From Roseovarius sp. S88 (GTDB lineage: Bacteria; Pseudomonadota; Alphaproteobacteria; Rhodobacterales; Rhodobacteraceae), in NCBI RefSeq assembly GCF_037023735.1, contig NZ_CP146069.1:2707501-2771500 (forward strand): a stretch of DNA of 64,000 nt, in the 5' to 3' direction. A program made the position numbers and the translations under genes. Below are positions 47,935-55,778 of the stretch, one piece after another (positions within the stretch are counted from its first letter, which is position 1; each line of letters opens with the position of its first letter). The notes under the pieces were generated by a model. That model searched no databases and was not told the DNA's origin. It saw only the letters and a program-made list of their open reading frames with translations.

Positions 47935-48210
47935 ATGATTATCTGTCACTGCCAAACCATCACCGACCGCGATGTTCACGCCGCCATCGACTGGATGCGG
48001 GCCTCTGATCGCACCACGCTGATCACACCCGGCAAAGTGTACAAAGCGCTAGGAAAATCGGCGGATTGCGGCGGATGCATGCCGCTCTTTCTGGCCACAA
48101 TGCGCAGCAATCCCAATTTGGAAGTCCCCATGGAACTCCGCAACTTAAGATGCGGATCAACACAGGAAAAAAGAGAATGCAAGGCGACAGTAAAGTTATC
48201 GACTATTTGA
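47935..48210 (+). CDS. bfd: Bacterioferritin-associated ferredoxin (Bfd)
   Basis: A 91-residue protein with the BFD-like 2Fe-2S domain. Cys ligands are C4 and C6 ([15 protein letters not shown]) and C45 and C48 ([13 protein letters not shown]). Bfd reduces the bacterioferritin core to release iron. The C-terminal ~30 residues beyond the domain are unconserved and overlap the bfr start by 34 bases in another frame, so the two are translationally coupled. An iron box lies upstream. Confidence 0.88.
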   Translation: MIICHCQTITDRDVHAAIDWMRASDRTTLITPGKVYKALGKSADCGGCMPLFLATMRSNPNLEVPMELRNLRCGSTQEKRECKATVKLSTI

Positions 48211-48662
48211 ACGCGGCCCTGCGCAGCGAATTGACCGCGATCAGCCAGTACTGGCTGCACTACAAACTGCAGGAGGACTGGGGCCTCGGCCACATGGCCA
48301 AAAAGAGTCGCGAGGAAAGCATTGAGGAAATGCATCACGCCGATAAGCTGATGGAGCGCATCATCTTTCTCGAAGGCCACCCCAACCTGCAGAAACTGGA
48401 CGCCCTGCGCATCGGTCAAACCCCCAAAGAAACCCTTGAGTGTGATCTGGCGGCGGAACACGAGGCTCGAGCGCTCTATAAGGAAGCCCGAGAACATTGC
48501 GACAAGATCGGCGATCATGTCTCAAAAGACCTCTTTGACAGCTTGCTGCGCGACGAAGAAGGCCACATAGATTTCCTGGAAACTCAGCTCGACCTTCTGG
48601 ATAAAATCGGACCCGAAAACTATGCCCATCTGAACGCGTCAAAGATGGATGAGGCGGAGTAA
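48177..48662 (+). CDS. bfr: Bacterioferritin
   Basis: A 161-residue bacterioferritin forming a 24-subunit heme-containing iron-storage shell. All ferroxidase ligands are at canonical positions: E18, E51, H54, E94, E127 and H130, and heme ligand M52 is present. The start at 48177 ([11 protein letters not shown]) is the family start; earlier in-frame ATGs lie inside bfd. An intrinsic terminator follows directly. Confidence 0.96.
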   Translation: MQGDSKVIDYLNAALRSELTAISQYWLHYKLQEDWGLGHMAKKSREESIEEMHHADKLMERIIFLEGHPNLQKLDALRIGQTPKETLECDLAAEHEARALYKEAREHCDKIGDHVSKDLFDSLLRDEEGHIDFLETQLDLLDKIGPENYAHLNASKMDEAE

Positions 48663-48682
48663 CCCGCACGTCCGATTTTCAA

Positions 48683-48704
48683 CGCGGGAAAACCGCGGTT
48701 TTTT
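48683..48704 (+). terminator. Intrinsic terminator after bfr
   Basis: CGCGG (48683-48687), GAAAA loop, CCGCG (48693-48697), one G, then six T (48699-48704). The stem plus T-run lies 20 bases after the bfr stop, and is the expected end of the bfd-bfr transcript. Confidence 0.75.
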
Positions 48705-48763
48705 GCGAATCCCCCTTGCGCAATGCCCCGGTTTTCCCTAGGAAACGCCTCACGCCAAGGCAT

Positions 48764-48838
48764 GGCCCGTTCGTCTATCGGTTAGGACGCCAGGTTTTCA
48801 ACCTGGAAAGAGGGGTTCGATTCCCCTACGGGCTGCCA
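48764..48838 (+). tRNA. tRNA-Glu (anticodon TTC)
   Basis: A 75-base cloverleaf. The acceptor stem GGCCCGT pairs with ACGGGCT (with a G-T pair at 1-72). The D loop contains TATCGGTTAGG, the anticodon stem CCAGG/CCTGG encloses TTTTCAA with anticodon TTC, and the T arm is GGGGTTCGATTCCCC. The discriminator is G and CCA is encoded. A recombinase cassette begins about 170 bases downstream, but no duplicated tRNA 3' end was found. Confidence 0.96.
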
Positions 48839-49008
48839 CCCACCCCAGACAGTGCACATTTCTTTTCTGGCCACGTTTTGTGCCGTGTTTTCAAACGCCT
48901 GTTTCGCGGGTTGTGCTTGTGAGACTATTGTTAGCGCTGGATTAGCGGCTTTTAAGCGACGTGTCTCGCTCTGCCTTTTTCACATTTCCAGTTTGGTGAG
49001 TTCCGGCG

Positions 49009-50634
49009 TCAGCCGATGGCAAAGAGTTGCGCTTGGTCCAACCAATTACCTGGGATTTCGTTTTTGAGCACCCAATCCGTGGTTAGGAAGTTAGGTTGCT
49101 TTGCGTCCAGCACCATCTGAACGGCAGCCGGGGAAAAGAACGCAAACTCAAGGATTTGATGAACGCGTTTGTTAGACAATCCTTCGGCGATGGCAATTTC
49201 GCGAAAGCTCTTGCCGCGTTTGATCTCCTGCAGAAGACGGTGCCCACGCGCGATATTCTTTAGCAGCGTTTCATCGCGTTGAGGTTTGTCACCTTCGAAC
49301 AGAAGTTTGGTCTCAACTCCCCGACGCCGTAGCGTGAAGGTTGTCTCAAACTCTAGATATTCGGTATTGAGCTTATCCGTGTTTACACCGGCCCATGCCG
49401 CGATCTGCCTCACATCCAGCTCGATAGTTAGTTTACCTGGTGCCAAGGAGACCTTAGCGAGATAGTCTAGGGGGCTGAACTCCCCTGCCTCCAAGTCCAT
49501 CAGACGCATCGCGATGGCGTTTCCATCAACATTTTGGATCAAACCACGCGGAAGCGCGCGTTTGAGATGCGACAGGATTTCGGTCTCTATCTGCGCCTCC
49601 AATGGTTTCGCGCTCAGGCGCCAGGTTGGTGTCGTTATGTCCGCGACGCGCTGTTCTCGCAGCGATTGGGAGATGTAGTAGCGGTATCGCCTTTTGCCCT
49701 TTTTGCTATGGGATGGTGTCAATCGCTCGCCAGAGACGTCAAAGAGTTTTCCCATCAGAAGTGAGATATCGCACACGCCGTTCAGCCGCTTTCGCGGACG
49801 CGATGCCTGCCCTTGCAACATCTGTTGAACCCGCTCCCACCGGTCTGCATCGATGATCGCTGGGTGCTGACCGTCATACACCTCACCCTTATGGGCGATG
49901 CGTCCGGCATAGAGCGGGTTAGTGAGGATCTTGTGGATATGCCCTCGTGTCATCTGATTGCCACCGGTCCTGCGGCCAGAACCGGTCGTGTAACGCTTTG
50001 ATCGAAGACCCTGCTCTGTCGCTATGCTGGTGACGACGTTCAAGGCGTGATGCTCGTCATAAAGATTGAAGAGTGCTATAATCGTTGTCGCCTCTGTCTG
50101 GTTGATCGCAAGCGTGCGTCCGTCCGCATCGTACCCAAGAGGCACATAGCCTCCCATCCATAATCCCTTCTTTTTGGAAGCGGCGATCTTGTCACGGATA
50201 CGTTCGGCCGTAACCTCTCGCTCAAATTGTGCGAAGCTCAACAGAACATTCAGCGTCAATCGCCCCATGCTCGTTGCCGTATTGAAGGATTGCGTGAACG
50301 ATACGAACGATGCGCCAGCAGCGTCCAAGCGATCCACAAGTTTTGCGAAGTCAGCAAGCGACCGCGTTAGTCTGTCGATCTTGTAGACAACGATCTGATC
50401 CACGCGATTCTCGTCGACATCCTCCATCAGCCGTTGCAACGCTGGGCGATCCAAATGACCACCTGAGATGCCGCCATCATCGTAGTGATCTCGAAGCAGA
50501 ACCCACCCCTCATGTCGCTGACTGGCGATATAGGCCTCACACGCTTCGCGCTGCGCATCAAGCGAGTTGAACTCCTGGTCGAGCCCCTCCTCGGTGCTCT
50601 TCCGGGTATAGATGGCGCAGCGGACCTTAGGCAT
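49009..50634 (-). CDS. Large serine recombinase (resolvase/invertase family)
   Basis: A 541-residue site-specific recombinase. The catalytic resolvase domain covers residues 1-150, with nucleophile S13 in CAIYTRKST and further motifs IVVYKIDRLTRSLADFAKL and LSFAQFEREVTAERIRDKI. The Recombinase domain follows (HIHKILTNPLYAGRIAHKGE). The usual zinc-ribbon Cys residues are absent, replaced by SLLMGKLFDVSGERLTPSHS, a variant seen in a subgroup. It overlaps the broken DUF2924 gene by 8 bases. The protein appears full-length, so activity is possible. Confidence 0.9.
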   Translation of the reverse strand: MPKVRCAIYTRKSTEEGLDQEFNSLDAQREACEAYIASQRHEGWVLLRDHYDDGGISGGHLDRPALQRLMEDVDENRVDQIVVYKIDRLTRSLADFAKLVDRLDAAGASFVSFTQSFNTATSMGRLTLNVLLSFAQFEREVTAERIRDKIAASKKKGLWMGGYVPLGYDADGRTLAINQTEATTIIALFNLYDEHHALNVVTSIATEQGLRSKRYTTGSGRRTGGNQMTRGHIHKILTNPLYAGRIAHKGEVYDGQHPAIIDADRWERVQQMLQGQASRPRKRLNGVCDISLLMGKLFDVSGERLTPSHSKKGKRRYRYYISQSLREQRVADITTPTWRLSAKPLEAQIETEILSHLKRALPRGLIQNVDGNAIAMRLMDLEAGEFSPLDYLAKVSLAPGKLTIELDVRQIAAWAGVNTDKLNTEYLEFETTFTLRRRGVETKLLFEGDKPQRDETLLKNIARGHRLLQEIKRGKSFREIAIAEGLSNKRVHQILEFAFFSPAAVQMVLDAKQPNFLTTDWVLKNEIPGNWLDQAQLFAIG

Positions 50635-51082
50635 CTATGGCGTCTCTTGCTTGCGCTATGTGAAGGCCAAAAAACCGTGCACCGGACCAATGAGCGCTGG
50701 TGATGCGCTTGGCAACGCTCGACAAAGATCTGTAGTGCTTGCCATTCATGACGAAGCCGCTTTCAACAGCTTCAACGCGATAGGTGCGCCCATTCCACTC
50801 ACGCAAAAACACAGTTCCTACAGGGACATCCGTTGTTTTTCGACGGGGACTTCCTAAGTCAAACTGATTGAGAAGTCACCTCGCCTTCGTGGGGTAGGCT
50901 CCAATAGAACGCATCTGCACCTCGTGAACCAACACGCGTTGCATGAAGCGTATCGAGAGATATTTGGGCGGCGGTCGCCCAAAGACCTCCCGCCACTCCA
51001 AATGACACTCCCAGCGATCCAGAGCCGCAATGTAATCCATCCGGCCTACAAGTTCGGTCTTGCAGTCATTTCCCCAAGCCAT
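50627..51082 (-). pseudogene. DUF2924 gene interrupted by an in-frame TGA
   Basis: Two halves of a DUF2924 protein lie in the same frame: an N-terminal part (WREVFGRPPPKYLSIRFMQR) ending at a TGA (50876-50878), and a C-terminal part with PRRKTTDVPVGTVFLREWNG, ESGFVMNGKHYRSLSSVAKR and SGARFFGLH. Reading through the TGA gives one continuous domain of normal length, about 151 codons. A single CGA-to-TGA change would explain it. DUF2924 function is unknown, but it regularly accompanies serine recombinases. It is probably a nonsense pseudogene. Confidence 0.8.
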
Positions 51083-51100
51083 GCCCTACCTATCAATCCT

Positions 51101-51343
51101 CTAGATGGAGCCTTTGGGTCCGGTCGTTCGCTCAATCTTGTGGCCAGATTTGCGAAGTCGCGACAGAGCGGCACGCGTGGTGTGCGGCAACCAGTCAAAC
51201 TCTTCGCTGAATGCTCTGAGAGATACGCCCTTTTTGCGTTTGAGGCGTTTTACAATCTCGTCGGATTTGCGACCCAATTTAGGTGGTGGCGCTGGCTTAG
51301 AGAGCTGTGCCATTTTGGTCTTTGAAGATGTCTCCGTCGTCAT
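51101..51343 (-). CDS. DUF3489 family protein, small helix-turn-helix-like
   Basis: An 80-residue basic protein. The DUF3489 pattern is visible in VKRLKRKKGVSLRAFSEEFD, WLPHTTRAALSRLRKSGHKI and the short tail. The domain resembles a winged helix, suggesting DNA binding and possibly control of the adjacent recombinase. It lies 18 bases upstream of the broken DUF2924 gene in the same direction. Confidence 0.75.
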   Translation of the reverse strand: MTTETSSKTKMAQLSKPAPPPKLGRKSDEIVKRLKRKKGVSLRAFSEEFDWLPHTTRAALSRLRKSGHKIERTTGPKGSI

Positions 51344-51472
51344 TTGGAACTCCTTATCGGCAAATGGGGAACCTTTTCCCCGTACCGACCAGGGCCCGGC
51401 AATCCGGGCGACAGATCTTTTGTTTTACTGCTCCGCAGTCTCACCAACGCTTCCCGGGCTTAGGAAGTCCAG

Positions 51473-51685
51473 TCATTTGTTGAGCTTGCCAAGCGCCTCT
51501 TCAATCTCGGTGAATTTGGTCATTGCGACAGCCATCAATTGCGCCAGACGGTCGGCTATTCGGGTTAATTCTGAAGCTGGTGCGTCTGGCCGTTGGCCTT
51601 CCGCCGCCAAGCCGGCGCCATCTTCAAGACGACACGTCAGGTCCGCGAAAAGCTTGCCTAAATCTATATTTCCCTGCTCCGCCAT
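51473..51685 (-). CDS. Small hypothetical protein in the recombinase cassette
   Basis: A 70-residue protein beginning AEQGNIDLGKLFADLTCRLE, with a predicted amphipathic C-terminal helix (AVAMTKFTEIEEALGKLNK). No recognised domain. The start at 51685 is preferred over 51697 on the basis of its more protein-like N-terminus, with modest support. It reads in the same direction as the DUF3489-DUF2924-recombinase genes. Confidence 0.5.
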   Translation of the reverse strand: MAEQGNIDLGKLFADLTCRLEDGAGLAAEGQRPDAPASELTRIADRLAQLMAVAMTKFTEIEEALGKLNK

Positions 51686-51876
51686 GAGCACACACACGCT
51701 TCCCTACGCGCGCAAGTCCAGTCGTTTCTGCGAAATGGGCGGGAAGCTGACGTTCGCTGCACTCACAACCAATGCCCGCTTTGCGATGTCGCTTCAACTG
51801 ATTGCCACAATAAGTTGGGCGAACTTTTCAGCTGCTGTATGAACTTCGTTTGCAAAAAATCTCGCATACAAGCCGC

Positions 51877-53427
51877 TCAAGGACAAACAACTTCGATCAA
51901 GGATGGCCCGCCGCTCGACAGTCCTACAGACAAAGCCTTAACAAATTCATCAGTATCTTCCGCCCGTGTTCCGGGAACGCCATGCCCTTTCGCCAGTGAA
52001 ACCCAGTCAAGCGACGGTTTTTCCACGTCAAACATCGCTTCAGCATTCTTGCCAATACTCTCAACGCCGACATTTGCAAGCTCATCGCGCAGGATCTGAT
52101 AGCCACCGTTGGCGAACACAACCACTGTTACGTCAAGGTTTTCGCGCGCCATGGTCCACAAGGACTGCAAGGTGTACATGGCAGATCCGTCTCCTGTAAG
52201 CGCGATGACCTTTCTATCCGGACATGCAATTGCTGCGCCGGTCGCGCAAGGCAGGCAGAGTCCGATGGCCCCACCTGTGCCCCCGAGCAAATCATGTGGT
52301 CGCGCAGTTGCCATCGGCGGAATGACGTGAAACCCGGATGTGACGGATTCATTGCAAACGATTGCATTCTCGGGAATGAGAGCAGCGAGGGCTCGACCGA
52401 CTTTCTCTAGCATGAGCCCTCCAGTGGGAATTGGGGGTAAATCAAGCGCATATGTATTTTGCTGAGTTTTGCTCGAAACACCAACCGCATCTGCAAGGGA
52501 CTGAACCGTCCACGCAATGTCATCTGTAGGGGCACACAAGGTTGAAACCGTGCACCCAGCAGGTTCAGGAGTGCTCGGTTTTCCCGGATATGCAAAAAAT
52601 GCGACGGGGCGATCAGCACCGATCATTGTGATGGAAGACGTTTGCTCAACCTGAGCAATCTTTGGGGTGATCGGATAGACAAGCTGATCCAATTGTGCAG
52701 CCCCTGCTCCTTTTGCAATGCGCGGGATCAGTGTGTCGCATAACAAGCGGCATCCGGTTGCAGCGGAAATTTTGCCAACCAAGGTGCGAAGAGGCTCAAA
52801 GAGCGCAGCACCACCTATCATTAAAGCAGCGTTTCTATTCTTTAAACGCACAGCCGCAACCTCGATCACTTCTGCAGATGGGCGATGAAGCGGGTGAGGC
52901 GGTAAGCTTGTTGTCACAGGTCCTTGCGACGGCTCCCATGCCGTGTTGGCCGGAAGAACAAGCGTCGCAATCTGGCCGTTCTGAGAGCGCGCAGCCTGAA
53001 TCGCCGCAGCGCCATCCGTTGCGACGCTCGTGGCATGATGAGACACCCGCGTCCAATGGCTGACGGATTGGCTCACGCCGACAATATCACCCTTGAGCGG
53101 GCTTTCGTAACGCAAGTGATGTGTTGCGTGATCACCAACAACATTCACGATCCCGGATCCCGATTTTTGGGCATTGTGTAGATTTGCAAATGCGTTGCCA
53201 AATCCCGGCGCAAGATGCAGCAGCGTGCCAGCGACATCGCGCTTCATGCGGTAGTAGCCATCCGCGGCGCCCGTCGTGCCGCCCTCAAACAGACACAGAA
53301 CGCAGTTCATCTCGGGGTGCTCATCAAGAGCTGCAACAAAGTGCATCTCAGAAGTGCCGGGATTGGCAAAAACTGTGTCCACACCACTATGAAGGAAGGT
53401 TTTGACCAACGATTTTGCGCCGTTCAT
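51877..53427 (-). CDS. Thiamine diphosphate-dependent enzyme (acetolactate synthase / benzoylformate decarboxylase-like)
   Basis: A 516-residue ThDP enzyme. The activating Glu lies in CLFEGGTTGAADGYYRM near residue 48. The central domain is reduced but present (AALMIGGAALFEPLRTLVGK). The ThDP-binding motif is VIALTGDGSAMYTLQSLWTM, ending VVFANGGYQIL in place of the usual NN. Members include acetolactate synthases, benzoylformate decarboxylase and sulfoacetaldehyde-type enzymes; no regulatory subunit is adjacent, so valine synthesis is unlikely. It is preceded on the same strand by an EamA transporter and an ornithine cyclodeaminase-like gene. Substrate unknown, probably a 2-oxo acid. Confidence 0.82.
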   Translation of the reverse strand: MNGAKSLVKTFLHSGVDTVFANPGTSEMHFVAALDEHPEMNCVLCLFEGGTTGAADGYYRMKRDVAGTLLHLAPGFGNAFANLHNAQKSGSGIVNVVGDHATHHLRYESPLKGDIVGVSQSVSHWTRVSHHATSVATDGAAAIQAARSQNGQIATLVLPANTAWEPSQGPVTTSLPPHPLHRPSAEVIEVAAVRLKNRNAALMIGGAALFEPLRTLVGKISAATGCRLLCDTLIPRIAKGAGAAQLDQLVYPITPKIAQVEQTSSITMIGADRPVAFFAYPGKPSTPEPAGCTVSTLCAPTDDIAWTVQSLADAVGVSSKTQQNTYALDLPPIPTGGLMLEKVGRALAALIPENAIVCNESVTSGFHVIPPMATARPHDLLGGTGGAIGLCLPCATGAAIACPDRKVIALTGDGSAMYTLQSLWTMARENLDVTVVVFANGGYQILRDELANVGVESIGKNAEAMFDVEKPSLDWVSLAKGHGVPGTRAEDTDEFVKALSVGLSSGGPSLIEVVCP

Positions 53428-53551
53428 TTCAACACCTCCACGCAGCTCAATAGAACTCTATGGGATAGATGGACTTGGCGTAACAAGAAAAGCTTGTGAA
53501 GCATGAGTCGCACCTGACCGTCAGCGTTAGTGAAGGCCCAAAGCTGAGACG

Positions 53552-54472
53552 TTAGAGCCGCGGAGAATTTCCTCGTAAGCGTGCGCGATTGCGGGCCAGT
53601 TCCAAGCCCGCCCGCACCGCAACGGAGCCGATTACGATGGCACCGCCTACAATCGTCACTGGTGTTGGAACCTCAGCGATGATTAGCCAAACCCAGACCG
53701 GGCCGAGGGCGAATTCGAGCAACATGAACAGCGTCAGCTCTGCAGCCATAAGCTGTTTTGAAGCAGCAATGAAAAGCGCGTTGGCCAGACCCGACAAAAT
53801 ACCACCCAATAGAAAGCAAAGCAGAATGTCACGTAGTGGGATAGCAAGATCCCCCCAGCGTAGCGCCAGAGAGATAATGATGATAAAACTCCCCGACACG
53901 ATCAGTACCGGCAGCATTTCAATCCCGCGGTGGCTGCGGACGATGATTGCGTATCCCGAAAAGCAGAGCGCCGTTAGAAACCCCATAAGGTTCCCATAAA
54001 GCGAACCTGCGCCTATCCCGCCGGAAACCATAACCGCGACGCCGAGCGCTGCAGCGCACATCGTCAACAACGTTGAGCGCGTGAGCCTTTCACCCAGAAA
54101 AAAGCGCGCCAGCAAGGCCGTGATGAACGGAATTGCGCTTAGCATGAAAAGCGTGTTTGCGACCGTTGTGTTCGTGATCGACTGCAAAAAGCAAATACCA
54201 GCGCAAGCAAGCATAAGGCCTGCCAGCAGACCAGGACGACCGATACCACGGATACGGTCTGGAGCAGCGCCGCCATGGCGCAGAACCATAATCAACGCAA
54301 CCATGGTGATCAGTGCAATTGAGCGATATAAATTTATCTGCCAAACATCCGCTTCCTCGATCGTGCGGATCACCAATCCACTAAAGCTGATGCCCACTGA
54401 GCTGACGATCATAAGCCCCATTGCCCAGGCGCGCCGTGTGGGTTGCGGAGGGGTCTCTGGTATGGCGGTCAT
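53552..54472 (-). CDS. EamA/DMT-family transporter
   Basis: A 306-residue inner-membrane protein with about ten hydrophobic helices in two homologous EamA repeats: AWAMGLMIVSSVGISFSGLV begins repeat one and GNLMGFLTALCFSGYAIIV begins repeat two. DMT transporters often export amino acids or metabolites. The start is uncertain; ATGs at 54472, 54487 and 54493 are in frame, and I prefer 54472. The gene sits between a ThDP enzyme and an ornithine cyclodeaminase-like gene, suggesting transport of a related compound. Confidence 0.85.
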   Translation of the reverse strand: MTAIPETPPQPTRRAWAMGLMIVSSVGISFSGLVIRTIEEADVWQINLYRSIALITMVALIMVLRHGGAAPDRIRGIGRPGLLAGLMLACAGICFLQSITNTTVANTLFMLSAIPFITALLARFFLGERLTRSTLLTMCAAALGVAVMVSGGIGAGSLYGNLMGFLTALCFSGYAIIVRSHRGIEMLPVLIVSGSFIIIISLALRWGDLAIPLRDILLCFLLGGILSGLANALFIAASKQLMAAELTLFMLLEFALGPVWVWLIIAEVPTPVTIVGGAIVIGSVAVRAGLELARNRARLRGNSPRL

Positions 54473-54701
54473 CGATATGCGCACCATTCCCATTGGGAAT
54501 TCAATAAAAACATGTCCCGCCGTCGATAGCACAATGTGGCGCGACCAACATAAAGTTCTGCGACAAGGGATGTCGGTTTTCAACAGCGTGCCGATGTTGT
54601 CGCGAAGACTTTAAGTCATGATTACCGGCCCTCAGGGCCAATTCATCCACCCCTTCCAAGCAATCCGATTTACGGCGTACCATTGGCGACAACTGACAAG
54701 G

Positions 54702-55643
54702 TCAGAGCCCGGCGGCCTGCTTCAGGATCGCGGCGTTAAAGACATCCTGGTGTGCGCCGCCAATGTTCTTGAAGACGGTGATTTCATGGTCAGAGGCACG
54801 CCCTGCAGCGCGTTTCTGTACAAGGCCGAACGCGTCGCCACGGATATCATCCCAGCGCAGCGCACCAGTGGCCACTGGCAGTGTCAGTTCGCCCACCTCG
54901 TCGCGGCCGCGGTCGCAGCAGGTGTAAACAGAGCCGCGCCGCATCGCGTCATCATCTGCCTCGCGCATGTCCGGCAGGTATGATCCCACCAGGTCGAGAT
55001 GCGCGCCGGGTTTTAGCAGCGCGCCCTTCACGAGCGGCTTGAGTGACATGGTAACGCAACTGATCACATCGGCCTCAGCCACAGCAGCATCGAGATCAGG
55101 CACGGCCTTGGCTGAGATACCTTTCGCACTGAGCACGATGGCCAAAGCTTCGGCACGGGGTGCGGTGCGGTTCCAGATGCGGACGTGTTTTATCGACGGG
55201 CGTGCTGCAATATGCGCCATTGCGACATGTGGCCCTAACCCACCCGCGCCCACGATGAGCAGTTCCTGAGGCTTGGGTGGGGCCAGAAGCACCGAGCCGA
55301 GCCCCGAGATAGCGGCCGTCTTGCGATAGGTCATAGCTTCGCCATCAGCCACCAGTATCGGCGCACCTGTCTCAGAATCGAAGGCCGCAACAGCGCCAAG
55401 CACCGATCCGATAGGAGGATCGCGGTCACGATTACCCGGAAACACGCCAACCATCTTGACTACGATCAGCTTCCCACCCAACCAGCCCGGCAACGTTACA
55501 AACATATTGCCCGAACCTGCCGGATCTTTGGTGTAAACACCATCGCCGGCAGGCATCTCACCCGCATGCATGTCATGAAGCGCAGGAATCAGCGTTTCGT
55601 AAGTTAACAACCGGTGAACAGTTTCGGCGTCGAACATCTGCAT
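54702..55643 (-). CDS. Ornithine cyclodeaminase / mu-crystallin family protein
   Basis: A 313-residue NAD(P)-binding protein. Residues ~65-80 contain GKLIVVKMVGVFPGNRDRDP with the conserved substrate Lys; LVADGEAMTYRKTAAISGLG is the family signature; the Rossmann motif is LLIVGAGGLGPHVAMAHIA. Family members convert ornithine to proline, reduce ketimines or act as alanine or lysine dehydrogenases. AAGGAAG precedes the ATG at 55643. It is divergent from the flavin/Fe-S oxidoreductase gene with a 135-base gap that should hold both promoters. Confidence 0.85.
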   Translation of the reverse strand: MQMFDAETVHRLLTYETLIPALHDMHAGEMPAGDGVYTKDPAGSGNMFVTLPGWLGGKLIVVKMVGVFPGNRDRDPPIGSVLGAVAAFDSETGAPILVADGEAMTYRKTAAISGLGSVLLAPPKPQELLIVGAGGLGPHVAMAHIAARPSIKHVRIWNRTAPRAEALAIVLSAKGISAKAVPDLDAAVAEADVISCVTMSLKPLVKGALLKPGAHLDLVGSYLPDMREADDDAMRRGSVYTCCDRGRDEVGELTLPVATGALRWDDIRGDAFGLVQKRAAGRASDHEITVFKNIGGAHQDVFNAAILKQAAGL

Positions 55644-55778
55644 CTTGCTCTTCCTTCGGATCAACTTTGGTGTGACAGTCACTCTAAAGCGTACGTCTTT
55701 AATGCCAAATTTTCCTTTGCCCGGCCCTCACCCTGTGATCAGACTTGGCCACCGTCACTCGAACAAAGGACCGCCGCG

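Larger units (their letters stand above)
49009..51685 (-). mobile_element. Serine-recombinase cassette, probably a degraded integrated element
   Basis: The region holds a large serine recombinase, a DUF2924 gene with an internal stop, a DUF3489 gene and a small ORF, all on the minus strand. This set recurs near mobile elements and prophage remnants of Alphaproteobacteria (family knowledge). It lies next to a tRNA-Glu. Ends are not defined: I see no clear direct repeats. The similar stretches AAGTCCAGTC at 51466 and 51715 region are too weak to call att sites. Confidence 0.55.

Noticed and set aside
48839..51876. Direct repeat of the tRNA-Glu 3' end marking an integrated island
   Set aside because: No copy of the T-arm/acceptor sequence was seen near the far end of the cassette.
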